A DNA stretch of 64,000 nt, from the NCBI GenBank assembly GCA_032622095.1, contig CP136061.1:132130087-132194086 (forward strand). The letters run 5' to 3'. A program made the translations under genes and the position numbers. The notes below the pieces were generated by a model, which searched no databases, was not told where the DNA came from, and saw only the letters and a program-made list of their open reading frames with translations. Shown one piece after another: positions 22,383-33,855 of this stretch; the first letter of the stretch is position 1, and each line of letters starts with the position of its first letter. This DNA comes from Siphonodentalium dalli (taxonomy: Eukaryota > Mollusca > Scaphopoda > Gadilida > Siphonodentaliidae).

Positions 22383-23800
22383 TAGGTCCTTTTTTGCATT
22401 ACATCTTTTATATATCTATATTTGCGAATGTCTGTCTGTCTGTGTTCTATAGAAATTCACAGGGGACCATCTAGATGATGCCAAAGGGGTCTACTAGGAG
22501 TAGCTTTTTACGAGAAAGATAATGGTCGGGGTTAGAATATTCTAAAGTGACGCCGTTGTTGTCAGGGGCAGAAAAGGGGGAGGGGCAGAAAAAAAAATTG
22601 TCGCCGATTGCCACCAAACTTATATATAATCATCCCCATAATATGAGGAATCTAATGTAGTGGTTTAATTATGGCAAAAGTCACGCAGTTCGCGTCAGGG
22701 GTGCCCGGAAGGGGGGGGCAGATTTTTTTTCTCTCGCCGATAGCCACGAAACTTACATATAATCATCCCCATGATATGAAGAATCCAATAGTGGTTTAAA
22801 TATGTCAAATGTGGCGTCGTTTGAGTCAGGGATGAACGGAAGGGGAGAGGGGCACCACCATTGATAAAACTAATTTAAGCGCCAATTTCCACCAAATTGA
22901 TATATATTCTTCTTCATGATACAAGGAATCTAATTGTGCGATTTAACAACGCCAAACTGTTGTTTTTGGATGAGAGATTGCGAGGGGTGGGCACTAAATT
23001 TGATAATAAGTCGCCGATTGCCACCACACTTATACAAAATCATCCCCACGGTATGAGGAGTCTAATGTTGTGGCTTTTATCTGTCAAATGTGGCCTCATT
23101 CGAGTCAGGGTTGCATTGAAAGGGACAGGGGCACCAAAATTGATGCACAATTGTTTTAGCGCCAATTTCCAGCAATTTGATACACGTTCTTATCCATGAT
23201 ACGAGGAATCTAATCGTGATTTAAAGACGCCATAGTGGTGCTGTTTGGGTGAGAGATGGAGAGGGGAGGGATTGGCACCAAATTTGATAACAAAATTGTT
23301 TAGTCGCCGATTATTACCAAACTTATAAACAATCATCTCCATGATATCAGGAGTGTAATCGTGTGGTTTAAGGATGTCACAAGTGGGGCCATTCGAGTCA
23401 GTGGTGTATAGAGATGACAGGGACACAAAAAATTATATCTATATGTTTAGTGCCGATTTCCATCAGATTGATACATATTCTTCTCCGGCATACGAGGAAT
23501 CTTATCGTGTGGTTTAGATATACCAAATTGGTGCCCTATGGGTGAGAGATATGGGGACCTTAAATTTGATACGAATTTGTATACTTGCCAATTTTCACCA
23601 ATTTCATATATATGCATCTCTAATCTCTAATGAGTCTTAGTGTGTGCAGCTTGAGTCTGAAATAGGGACGGGAGGGTCACCAAAACTGATACAAAATATT
23701 TTTAGTACCAATTACCATCAAATTCAGACACGTTCTTCTCAAATGATACAAGAAATAAAATCGTGCTGTATGTCTGTCTTTTTGTCTGTCTGTTCTATAT

Positions 23801-24914
23801 TAGAGCTGAAACGGTTAGACGGTTAACCGGTTAGCATCCGGTTAGCGACGTAACCGGTTAGAAAAAAATGAACCGGACGAAACCGCATCCCGTTATCAGT
23901 TGAATGTGAACGTGAATAATCCTCAAAATATTAGGTTAAATGATGCAAAACTAATACTAAATCCTGTGTCACCGATAGTAGAGTGCAACGCAAGCATTAA
24001 TTGGTACACGCGATAGTATCAGATACATAGTAGCAATTCTCGAACTGTCTGCAAGTGTCGGCGACCTTCAATCAATTCCGGCCCTTTGAAGTTTTCTCTG
24101 ATCTTCCGACAAGAGCATGTGTGCAGTCACTGTGTATCAAGGCGGGATAGTTCAATGCAATGACGTCACTGAATCAGTGAATCTGTCATCTGATAGACAC
24201 CCCTCAGGTATTATTTCGTGTTGAATTTTGAGAAGGGAAGACGCTTCAAGACGGCTATTATCTAAATGGAATCGCGTAAATCAGAAGTCTGGGCGAATTT
24301 CCGATTGGTAGAAGACAATGCAAACAAAAAAATGTTTGCGAAATGCAAAATTTGTCGTGATGATAGTGATTCCGACGAATAGTATTAGGCCTATTGAATA
24401 GGACTGCATTACCTAACTGACCTTCATTTTAGTGCTATATAGCTTATTAGCTACATGTATGAGTTATTACGTTTCAGTTTTTATTAAATCATTGGAGGAT
24501 ATACCAATGATGGTAATTATATATTACAGATCTTTATTGTATAGTGTTGTTACTCGTTTTACCAATACCCAATGACCCATACTATTGTTACTCGTTTTAC
24601 AGATGCCCAAACATGCTGATCACCGGCAATTGCAAATAAGCATCCCCTGCCATTCACAATTTTCACTTGCTCATTCCCCATCACGAGAGCCAGCAAAAGA
24701 AATATGAATGCGTGTTTTTGAATATCGTTAAATGCGGTGAATAAGGTCTTTAGTTCAGCTGCTATTTCTCACCTAGGTCTGTCCCTGGAGCATGGCAAAT
24801 GTCGACATAATTAGTCAGAGAGAAGTCCACTATAAATTAGCGGTTAACCGGTTGAAATCCTGTTAACCCCGATGGTTAACCGGTTAGAAGAATGGGTCAA
24901 CCGTTTCAGCTCTA
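23801..24914 (+). mobile_element. hAT element, internally deleted, perfect 8-bp target duplication
   Basis: Terminal inverted repeat TAGAGCTGAAACGGTT at both ends, flanked by TTCTATAT at 23793-23800 and 24915-24922. The subterminal regions repeat GGTTAACCGGTT motifs, likely transposase-binding sites. 1,114 bp is too short for a transposase, and only a BED-finger stub remains (24266-24382). An 8-bp duplication with this tip is diagnostic of hAT. Confidence 0.93.
24266..24382 (+). pseudogene. hAT transposase N-terminal remnant (half BED zinc finger)
   Basis: ATG at 24266 opens 38 codons ending TAG. The part SEVWANFRLVED, then AKCKICRDD, matches the start of a BED finger (aromatic residues, then Cys-x2-Cys at residues 27 and 30). 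The His half and the whole catalytic region are absent, replaced by an acidic stub. It lies in the expected place just inside the left end of the hAT element. It cannot encode a functional transposase. A dedicated short protein cannot be excluded but is unlikely. Confidence 0.7.
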
Positions 24915-25330
24915 TTCTATATATAACTTCACACGGTACAATCGAGATGGCACCAAGGTGGTCACAAGAGGGGTAACTTTTTACAAGGAAGATAATGGTG
25001 CAGGTTAAAATTTTCTAAAATGACGCTGTTGGTGGGAGGGGAAATTAAAAAAATATGGTGAAATAGTTTTATCGCTGATTTCCACCAAACGAATACATAA
25101 TCACCTTCGCAATATGGTGTTGTTCGAGTCAGCGTTGCATCAACAATTGATTTAATAAACTAAATTCCACCAAATTCATACACGTTTTTCTCTAATGATA
25201 TACCATGAATTAAATCACATTTGGTGTCGTTTGCGTCAAGGATGGCGAGCGGATATGCACTATCATTGATAAGATTGCTATTCGCCGATATCCACATATA
25301 AGTTATATACAGTCACCAGGCCATCTCCAT

Positions 25331-27092
25331 ATCATTTTAAGTAGTTGGGCGTTCACATTTCACAACCCCGACATATGGTGACCCACATAAGTCACTTGAA
25401 CAATTATATCTTCTTAACAGTCATATTTATATGGGAATGGCAATCAAGGCATTCACACAATGAGCTAGCAAAAAGAGATAACTAGAAGAAGCATTAAACG
25501 TATATTTATCATTCTATTGAAGAGATACATATATTCGTGCAAACTGAGAGACCTCGAACCGTCAGAGGATTGCATATATATAATAATAAAAATTAGTCTG
25601 TTCCATTCAATACAGTTTCCACAAAAAGTTACAATTTGTCAAGAGATATGGAAGGCCTGTTCAAAAATAGTGGTCACAGTGTGCAGTCAAATATAGTTTC
25701 TTCTGATATACAAGAAAATGCAGTTAGTAGCACAAGACTTTTCAGGATCCTACCAATACTGACATCTGACAAGGGTTTTAGAACAGACTCATCGACTGAC
25801 ATAAACAACTCAAAATCTCGCTCTGTGCCTGGCACATGTAGCTGATATATACGCGTAGCAATATTTCGTTTAAACTAAGAATATTTAGCCAATATATAGC
25901 ACCATGAACAGAGGAGCACCTGGAAATTTCTTTGAAACATCTGTATCTTCATGGAGATATGATAGCCAGGTGTCCTCGAGATCTTAGTCCAACCCACTAG
26001 ATTGATTGATACATCTCAATATGTAAAACCCAATTATCATCTTTTATCGAACTAATGTGTTTATGATGTTCATGTATCATATTATAATGTATACGCAGTT
26101 GTAAATAAATAAATACTTCATTATTGGTGGAACGGATTAATCGCGAATGACAATTGACAAGGTGAGCCACTACTTATATTCCATGACTGTAATAATCATG
26201 TTTTGTGATGCTATTTGAATATACAATTTATGAGAAAACGTATAACACTTTAAGCAAGAGCATTCTCTATTCCCAACAAATATCCACAGCATACATTAAC
26301 CTGGGCAACGCCGGGTAACCCTGTTAGTTGTAATAAACAGCAATGCAGTACTTCACATAAAGTCATGTAATTCAATTATTTTCGTATCACATTTTGAATT
26401 ACGCTATCAAATATGTCCTCAGTGTCTTTCAGGTATAATGATTGTTATCTTACAAGTTTAGGCAATGCGGAAGTATTTGTTGACTTAAAAACATTTAAAA
26501 TACCCATGCATGTACCGATGTAGAGATGTGCATCAGTGTTAGTATAGGATAATCGTATTACACAATAAAAGTTTATAGTTTTGAACAATATAATACAGGG
26601 CTCGATAAAATTGGACTCGCATCGCAATTTGCGATGCAATATTCCAATTTCTGCTAACCAATTTAACACGTTGACTGCCACACCGAGATAACTCGTAGTA
26701 CACGGTTGGATGGGGACTGCTACTTCGAGTTAACTCGTAGTGGTGTTCATACCACATAAATAACAACAGAAACAGAGAGCAATGTAAGTCTATGCGTCAA
26801 TCCATGCCCAACGACCCCATTGAACGATTGCAAATGTATAATTATAATTGCTTGAGATACAACGATTCCCACATCCCGATCAAGGGGTGGGGGTAAAGTT
26901 TGAAATATTGCTAGGACACTCCAACTCACCAGGACCTCTTCTGTACATCCCTGACCCATGGTAGACAGGTGCAAATAGACATTTCCCGGACAACATAGAG
27001 GGCTTTCGTTGCATAAATCAATAATCAGTTAGCTCTAGATTGTTCAGGTTTCATTTGAAGCTTTTGGCCATAAAGTGATAATACACCCCATT
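25331..27092. other. Unassigned sequence with repeat relics
   Basis: Near 26300-26330, CTGGGCAACGCCGGGTAACC is a motif common at ends of dispersed invertebrate repeats and may mark the far end of the array-bearing element starting near 22400. 26596-26660 begins CAGGGCTCGATAAAATTGG (hAT/Charlie-like tip) and contains a small CGCATCGCAATTTGCGATGC palindrome. 26663 starts TTAACACGTTGACTGCCAC, a piggyBac-like tip without a clear partner. The 25636-25845 frame is open and not low-complexity, but unrecognised. Confidence 0.45.
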
Positions 27093-27100
27093 GTTAGAGT

Positions 27101-28061
27101 TAGAGCCCGAAGCCGCCATCGCACGCCGCCGCCGCCAGCCATATTGGCCACAAGCCAACGCCAGCCATATTATCTCTAACGCCAGCCACATTTAAAAATC
27201 TCCGCGGCCGGAATTGTAAAATGGCTGAGCCATGTGCATGGGCTTATATGTCAAGCACAACTGTACAGTGAATCGCAAAGAACTAAACCGTATTGCATAA
27301 TATTGGCATACTCGCATGGACACGGCATGGTTGTTATATTATCAGAACACCGGGCCCCTTAGTCCAAGTCTTCTTGTACTAAAACCAGCTAAGATATTGG
27401 TATGGCGAGATGCTGGTGTTTAGCTGGTTTTAGGACAAGCTAGAAGACTTGGACTACGGGCCCCTTAATGTGGAATAGACTATCCCAATGCATACTTTCA
27501 TATAGCTGAATGGGCGCGTCCAATCTGTATTGAAAGGGTTAAAATATAAATCGACAACACCCAGTCTCAGACATCGCTGGAATTTGTCAATATATAAACA
27601 CATAAGACTAGAAAATAGTTTGAAATATTACATATCATTACTATCGGGTTCATCATTCAACGATGCATATATCGCAAGATGGTAGTGATGATAGCAGTCT
27701 GAAGTCGACAGAAGTCCCAATGTAACTACTTATACCGATTCGATGGGAAACTATATAGTATATCCATGCCAGTCCTTCGTGAATTTCCGCCATAATAGAA
27801 AAGCCAAACATCAAAAGATTACGTTTGGTCTGGAATTCTACGGGTTTACCACAAACGCTAAAAAACGGTGTCTATAACCGGTAACAGGGGATTAGGAACA
27901 TTTTGGAAACGAAAATACGCTGAATAATACCATCTGAGCCGGCTGCGCCGCCATATTTCGTCAGCCACGAACGGTGTGAATGAGCCGGCTTAGCGAGCTA
28001 ACCAGCCACGAAAATCGGTTGAGCCAGCCATGAAAACTATTTGTCGTGGCTTTGGGTTCTA
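27101..28061. mobile_element. hAT-like non-autonomous element, 961 bp
   Basis: The tips TAGAGCCCGAAGCC and GGCTTTGGGTTCTA are near inverted complements. They are flanked by GTTAGAGT (27093-27100) and GTTAGAGG (28062-28069), a 7/8 match to an 8-bp duplication. Both ends carry several copies of an AGCCAGCCA/AGCCACGAA-type word, like subterminal transposase-binding repeats. A separate hairpin occupies 27350-27475. No coding region. Confidence 0.72.
27350..27475. repeat. Hairpin inside the hAT-like element
   Basis: The left arm includes GTCCAAGTCTTCTTGTACT and AAAACCAGCTA. The right arm carries their reverse complements, with small mismatches, around a ~35-bp loop. It could be a nested MITE captured by the host element. 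Confidence 0.65.
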
Positions 28062-28069
28062 GTTAGAGG

Positions 28070-28544
28070 GATGGGGCATGCAAGCGACTGAAAGTAGTTC
28101 TATGTTTATTACACATCTCGTACTTATAACTGGATACATTTTGACAGTAGGAGAATTCAGATATAGTGTCAGAGGCTGCTGGAAACTCGAGCTAGCCCTA
28201 CATCAAGTATTTAATCATGCATACAAGTTTGTTTCTCTGGCTATGTGTGTACCAGTGTGTATATATAAATTCATTCATCATGTTTTATAGTATTTTAGTC
28301 GAGCAAAATCTGTTTTTATGATGTTGAAACATGATATAAAGCTACTACGAGAAAACTCATAGTTGGCACCTGGGACGGAATTTACCAGTGGCCATCGCTG
28401 GTGCCAGCTACGAGTAAACAGCTCCCATCTATAGGTGATCCTCGACCCATATACCGAATATCGTTGAAATCGGTCAAAGTTTGTTTTAACACATTTGTTT
28501 TATTTTATTACAGATTTTTAATAGTCTATTTTTATTTGAAGAGT
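28070..28544. other. Unassigned sequence
   Basis: The 71-codon-scale frame at 28078-28290 is hydrophobic but unrecognised. Nothing else supported. Confidence 0.35.
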
Positions 28545-28937
28545 TAAAGGTACTCAATCCGAAATGTCTATTTTCTTGGCATCAGCGGTAAAAGATATTT
28601 GATCCGAGTCGAGAAACCGACCCATCAAAGCTCAGAGTGATCAGATCTCGATGCTTGAATTCTATTATTTTTATTTTAGGTGGCCCAGTAAATAGTCGAC
28701 GAGAAGACTTCTCTGAAGAAATTGCGGATGAAGATGGATAACTCTAAAATCAAGTGACTTTTTTGTGTCAGATATTTGACAATAACATGTTTTGGGCAAT
28801 TGTATACTATAGTTGACTGATTAACAATATTTTTGGGCAATTACTCGATTCTTATAACTGAAGGAGCATTTAAAAAAAAATTGTTGTTGTTGGAATCTGA
28901 TGATATGGGGACCATTGAATCAGATTGAGTACCTTTA
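28545..28937. mobile_element. Inverted-repeat element, family D, copy 1
   Basis: Left tip TAAAGGTACTCAATCCGA, right tip its near complement ending GATTGAGTACCTTTA. Inner landmarks GAGTCGAGAAACC, CCATCAAAGCTCAGA and TAACTCTAAAATCAAG are shared with copies at 52018-52459 and 53653-54000. Non-coding. The target duplication was not resolved. Confidence 0.75.
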
Positions 28938-29149
28938 CGTGAAGAATTTACATTTATTTGAAGAATCTATTATTGTGTTATGTTTTCATTTACATCAGGT
29001 TGATTAAATGATTTTTAATAGAACTATTTAAATATGAGCCTTTCCATGCCAATGTGCAACAAGAGGTGTGCACTCGAGTGCTAGTATACCGCCACCATGG
29101 CAAATTCAACCCGCATTATCCGTAAACCCAACAAAAAAGATTTTGAACT
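28938..29149. other. Unassigned sequence
   Basis: No feature recognised. Confidence 0.35.
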
Positions 29150-29690
29150 TTAAAGAAAAATTCGGACTAATTATATCGATATGGTGTCACAAGAAGCTTG
29201 TACAGAAAAAATTATTCAAATTGGTTCATATTTGTTAAAGTTATTAAGTCAGACAGAATTTTCTAAGTCAAAATAAGTCGAAAATGAGTGTAATATTACA
29301 AAAAACAGTTTGAGCCAATCCCTAGCCGCATCATGTAGAGAGGGTATTGTGAGAAGCATGTATACCAAAAATTATTGAAATCGGTTCATATTTGTTAAAG
29401 TTATTAAGTCGGACAGAATTTTCTAAGTCAAAATAAGTCGAAAATGAGGCGTAACTTGAAAAAAAAAAAGTCGGACCGAACCGCAGTTAGCATCATGCGG
29501 AGAGACCGTCCTAAGGAGATTGCATACAAAAAATTATTGAAATCGGTTCATAGTTGTTCGAGTTATGAGGTCGGACGGACGACCGGACGGACGAAGGGAC
29601 ACACGGAGGGAGAAAGCGTGACGGACGGACGGACGCAGTCAATCCAGTATACCCCCCATTTTCTTTGAAAGTGGGGGTATAATTATAGAT
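29150..29690 (+). mobile_element. Element with ~160-bp direct repeats and a terminal hairpin
   Basis: Three direct repeats carry GGTTCATATTTGTTAAAG-like words at 29223, 29383 and 29545 (spacings 160 and 162). A GGACGGACGACCGGACGG-type stretch follows, then a terminal hairpin with arms TATACCCCCCATTT (29648-29661) and AAAGTGGGGGTATA (29668-29681). The layout matches the satellite-cored family (506-8313) but the sequence is different. It is probably another non-autonomous family of the same general type. Confidence 0.6.
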
Positions 29691-31382
29691 CATTGGTGAA
29701 AACATTTAGCAAGCTGACATTTTTATTACCCCTTGGTGTCATTCCTCATTATTAACTGCTGGTGAACTCAACCCCCTACCAAGAGTTAAGTGCATACATA
29801 TTACATTATAGAAGCATTCTTAAAAACTTTTGTCCCATTATTTTGAAGAAAAATTACTCTAGGAAAAAAATTACAGGGCCAGGAAAAATGTGCAAGCATG
29901 GCTGCAGAACCAACCACCGCCCCCGCCTAGTGTTCGGAAAACAATTGCAGACCACACCCCTGACGTATACACAATTCCATCACAGAATACAACATATTTC
30001 CTCAACCCCCAAATACAGTTTTGTTACATGCGGAGTCGAATAAAAGTAGTTAATCGGAATACCTTGTTTGATTCAGGCAGAGTCTATAAATTCAATGACA
30101 TGACATTTCGAAGACATAGTTATGTTTAAGTGGGTCGAAAGGAACATATCATTACTGTACGATTCCTGTACAATGTCGCAACTGGTATTGTCGTCGTACA
30201 CAACTAGGCGTACATAGACTGACGAGTGGGGTGTCCAAATAAATACTATCTACTTTCAAATTGTGAATACACTCGAGCCAAGGGCATGTCCATATATGTT
30301 ACACACATAACGGCCTTTCCGTTGCAATATAGTGGGATTTCTGACAGATGCTGGATATGTGTTAAAATGACATTTGAAGCAGTGTTTGAAGAGGGAATTT
30401 TTGCGAGAAAATTATTTTCTGAAGTGATCAAACGCCGTTTTTATCTATTAAACAGTCTTTCGCTCAAATGGAGCCCGCTTACGATCGGCAAATGTGTATG
30501 TACAATATATAATTAAGTTTATAGATGTGGTGCAACCGTGTGTCCGTCTGAAACCTGGATTATGTGGTGTTGTTGTGATATTTCTGTCATATTTACATTC
30601 TAAAAATAGCATTTTTAGTCTTTTCGAAAACAACTTCCGATTTAATGTTTGTACGGTTTATACACTGTGATATTGCTAACATGAAAAGATGTCACTTGAC
30701 ACGATTTTAATGGATAAGAAATCTGTTTTCAGCCTTATTTTTAGGTTTCACAATAGCCTCACATGCATGAGAGTCCCATATTTTCAGAAATATAGGAAGG
30801 AATTTTGGCAGATTTTGACATCAAGACACCATTGACAGAGATCAAGCTATCAAGATAACAATATGCAATTTGTAAGTTTGTAGACCATTAAAGTATTGAC
30901 CAACAAGCATATTTACAGAACATGCATAGTACAATAAATATGATCAAACACTCATTTCTGTTAAAAATAGTGTTCAAACAGGTTCAAATACAACATTTTA
31001 ATTGTTGGCCATTGACCCCTGATTGGCGTCTTAATTAATTGTATAAATTGACTCCACAGGATACAATGTTACCATCTATAATAGAGAATAGGAATCGAGG
31101 TTCCCGCCCGTATTTGAAGAGAAAGCAGTAGATTGTAAAATAAACAACTTTATCTGATTGCATATGATGCAGCATATATTAATACGCTGACTGACCAAAT
31201 CACACTGAGGACAAGACAAATGTCAATATGTAATTATCGATTGGTCTGGATTTGACAGTCAATGATGATTACTATGAATATTCAGATGTTTACATTCTCA
31301 TGGGCTTGCCAGAGTATTTTTTTGCTTTGGATCGAAGGACCTACACCCATCTCTGTTACCTCAGATGAATGATAAAAGGCGG
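29691..31382. other. Unassigned sequence
   Basis: No supported gene. Overlapping open frames at 29762-30129 and on both strands at 30226-30516 have no recognisable domain. No repeat family was detected by eye. Confidence 0.35.
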
Positions 31383-31592
31383 ACTGTACACTAAATCTGG
31401 CCATTTATGGGACCATCTCATTTTAAACTCAACAGAATATGTGCAACAAATGAATCAATTTGAGCCATGGATTAGTGCAAAATACCCTCATGTGCTCTTT
31501 GAACGATACAAACAACATGATAATTAATATGAAAATGAGTTTATGACTCGTAAAAGATATGGTCCCATAAATGGCTGGATTTAGTGTACAGT
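31383..31592. mobile_element. 210-bp MITE with 34-bp terminal inverted repeats
   Basis: Left arm 31383-31416 starts ACTGTACACTAAATC and right arm 31559-31592 is its complement with two mismatches (CATTTATGGGACCAT shared exactly). No clear target duplication and no second copy in the window. Confidence 0.75.
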
Positions 31593-31634
31593 ACACCTTT
31601 ATTAAAGAGAACACAATTAAGACTTCAAGATAGA

Positions 31635-31969
31635 ACACTTTCTACTAAAGTTCAACAAATGGCATAGATTGTTTGTTGAACTTATTATCTAAACATTTCC
31701 CACCAATTCAATATGAATCTTACTGCTCTACTACTATCTTTTCACATATCTGTCATCTGCTTTTATTACATGAACACCCGTCCAAATGAATAATAAACCA
31801 TTCCAATGTATACTTTAATAACTGAATTGGAGAATCCATTGAGAATAGAAAGGCTTAAAGTACAGACCAAGTAAGAGTATTTACAGAAGCTTGTACAATA
31901 AATTTGATCAAACACTCATTTTGGTCAGAACTGGTGCTCGAATACAACATTTTATATGCATGCACACTG
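31635..31969. repeat. Family R repeat, copy 1 (inverted relative to copy 2)
   Basis: Contains TTTGTTGAACTTATTATCT and AACATTTCCC, and then CCATTCCAATGTATACTTT at about 31799-31817. The same words occur inverted at 32805-32960, giving a large foldback around the intervening TTAA elements. Confidence 0.55.
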
Positions 31970-32403
31970 TTAACCCTTTCATGGTGGGAGCAGTGCTGGT
32001 GCAGCATTAAAGATCCTGTGCCAGTGCATTCTCTTATATATGTGAGTCTCCCATAGGTAGCCTCGCATATATAATAGCATGCACTGGCTTACAATGTCAA
32101 GGTAAATATTGTTAGGATGATGTATTCTCTTATACAGCTATGCTGTAATTAATCGACCCTCCTTAACGAGGTTGACATGCGGTACGACCGCGGTGTAATA
32201 CCGCGGTCGGGCGGTGTAATACCGCCTGACCGCGTTGTAATACCGCCTGACTGCGGTGTAATACCGCCTGACCGCGGTGTAATAACGCCTGACCGCGGTG
32301 TAATAACGCCTGACCGCGGTGTATATGCAAGGCTCCCAATGGGAGAATGCATTAGCACAGGGTTTTCACAAAATTTCAGGAAGCACCAGTGATGGAAAGT
32401 TAA
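31970..32403. mobile_element. piggyBac-like TTAA MITE, family P, copy 1
   Basis: Starts TTAACCCTTTCATGGTGGG and ends near GATGGAAAGTTAA, the diverged complement. Inner inverted ...CATTCTCTTATATATG... segments are typical of the family. TTAA duplication plus CCCTTT tips match piggyBac-type insertion. A GC-rich 21-bp array is inserted in its middle (32178-32330). Confidence 0.75.
32178..32330. repeat. GC-rich 21-bp tandem array
   Basis: About seven copies of TGTAATACCGCCTGACCGCGG with point changes. The unit length is a multiple of three, so both strands stay open (32177-32392 plus, 32149-32460 minus), giving a 7-residue periodic peptide. That openness is a periodicity artefact. The composition contrasts sharply with the AT-rich surroundings. 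Confidence 0.85.
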
Positions 32404-32677
32404 AATTCCCAAAATTGAAGCCGAAAAGGGGCGAGTCCAAAAGATGGAAATGGTGTCCAAATTAGCATAGATGAAGACATGTCATGTATATGAATATAAC
32501 TGTGAATAATAAAACATTTCTCATCTAAACAGAAGAAAAATCATTTTTTAAGTTTTCTTGAGGTAGGAATTCAGTTCCAATAAACGAAGGAATTGGTTTC
32601 TTTTGATGTCAAATTAAAAAACATTTCTCACCATGCCAAACCATGGTGGGTCTGTGGTCCACAGTGCCATCCTCAAA

Positions 32678-32789
32678 TTAACCCTTCCATCACTGGAGCT
32701 TCCTGAAATTTGGCAAAACCCCTGTGCCAATGTATTCTCTTATATATGAGTCACCAGCACCAGCACAGCTCCGGTCATGAAAGGGTTAA
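32678..32789. mobile_element. Family P MITE, copy 2, internally deleted
   Basis: TTAACCCTTCCATCACTGGA at the left, TCATGAAAGGGTTAA at the right, with TTAA on both sides. Only ~112 bp remain. It lies in the opposite orientation to copy 1 as judged by the CCTGAAATTTGGC/AAATTTCAGG inner words. Confidence 0.75.
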
Positions 32790-32799
32790 GGGAATATAA

Positions 32800-32970
32800 G
32801 TTATATAAAAGTATACATTGGAATGGTCTATTATTAATTTGGAGGGGTTTTCAGGAAAACTAAGCAGACAATATAAGTACAGAAAGAGTCCTATTTATTG
32901 GAGGGAAATGTTCAGATAAGAAGTTCAACAAAGGACCTATGAACATTTCCCATGGGATAACTACTCACCA
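32800..32970. repeat. Family R repeat, copy 2
   Basis: Shares GTATACATTGGAATGGTCTA, ACAGAAAGAGTCCTATTTAT and GGAAATGTTCAGAT with 48200-48395, where it is better preserved. Confidence 0.6.
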
Positions 32971-33027
32971 ATGAGTATTTAGTATAGAAAGGCAGTGATG
33001 TGCTGCCAATTCTGAAAATAGTGCCAG

Positions 33028-33409
33028 GCATGCCTGATTATAGCGTGCCTGTCATTTGTAGAATGAGGTCCCCAGAGTGTTAATTTAGTGACACTATCCT
33101 AAATCACCAATTCCCCCTCTGGGAACCTCATTCTGCTTAAGCCTCATCTTCTGGGAAGTATCTAGTCTCAAATTAACATTGTTCTTAGTTACTTTTTCCT
33201 TTCTGGGAAGTTTCTATATCCCCTAATTTGCAGAAGATAAAATGTATAATCAAGGTGAACACCACCAACTTCAACTGGGGAACTTCAATCTGATCCTAGG
33301 TCTCCCATAGCAGTTGAGGCCTATTAGCTCGCTATGCAGGATAGCGTAACTAAATTCACCCCCTGGGGACCTCACTCTGCAAATGTCAGGCACACTAAAC
33401 TCAGGCTTG
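33028..33409. mobile_element. Long-TIR MITE, family G, copy 3
   Basis: Left CCTGTCATTTGTAGAATGAG, right GGGGACCTCACTCTGCAAAT ending near CTCAGGCTTG. The common middle (GGGAAGTATCTAGTCTC, TATATCCCCTAATTTG) is present. Confidence 0.75.
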
Positions 33410-33567
33410 GTACCAGGCCGGAGGGCCTCAAATCCGACGGGTGAACCATGGTCCAAAATTTCATATAGTTTCTTACTTAAATTCTCAGCACAATTTAAGT
33501 ATTTCCACCTTACTGAAATCTCTCTCACATTGACAAATCACTAATCAAGCCTTTCCCCATGCATGCA

Positions 33568-33645
33568 TTTATGAGAGGCATCACTAAATTCACCCACTGG
33601 GGACCTCCTTCTGCAAATGACAGGCACACTAAACTCAGACTTGAG
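33568..33645. mobile_element. Family G right-end fragment
   Basis: Only the right arm remains: GCATCACTAAATTCACCC, GGGGACCTCCTTCTGCAAAT and a CACTAAACTCAGACTTG tip. Confidence 0.65.
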
Positions 33646-33855
33646 CGACTCCTGGGTGATAACTTGGAGTGGTGGGTGCTCCCGCCCAGTGCCGGCAGCA
33701 TGAGCACATCCGGATACCAGAAAGGGTTAAGGCCAGAGACTAATCAGATAGGTTTGACGTCAAATTGATGTTTGATCTATCTGAAGATGGGTACAGATTG
33801 ATTTATTGAGATGTGACTGCAAGTCTAACAGACTATGGTGATTAGTTTGGCGGAC

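Larger units (their letters stand above)
22400..25330 (+). repeat. Diverged tandem array, ~120-148-bp units, split by a hAT element
   Basis: The landmark (T)CGCCGATTGCCACCAAACTT or its variant GCCAATTTCCACCAAATTGA recurs near 22601, 22734, 22879, 23011, 23159, 23304, 23451, 23584 and 23704, with more after the insertion (e.g. ~25072). The two variants tend to alternate. The left edge has a TCTGTCTGTCTGT stretch and the same segment recurs near 23764-23795. The open frame at 22897-23199 lies wholly in the array and is not credible. Confidence 0.8.

Noticed and set aside
32149-32460. 103-codon ITPRSGV-repeat protein (and opposite-strand version)
   Set aside because: Produced by a 21-bp tandem repeat whose period is a multiple of three. 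The openness on both strands is explained by periodicity.
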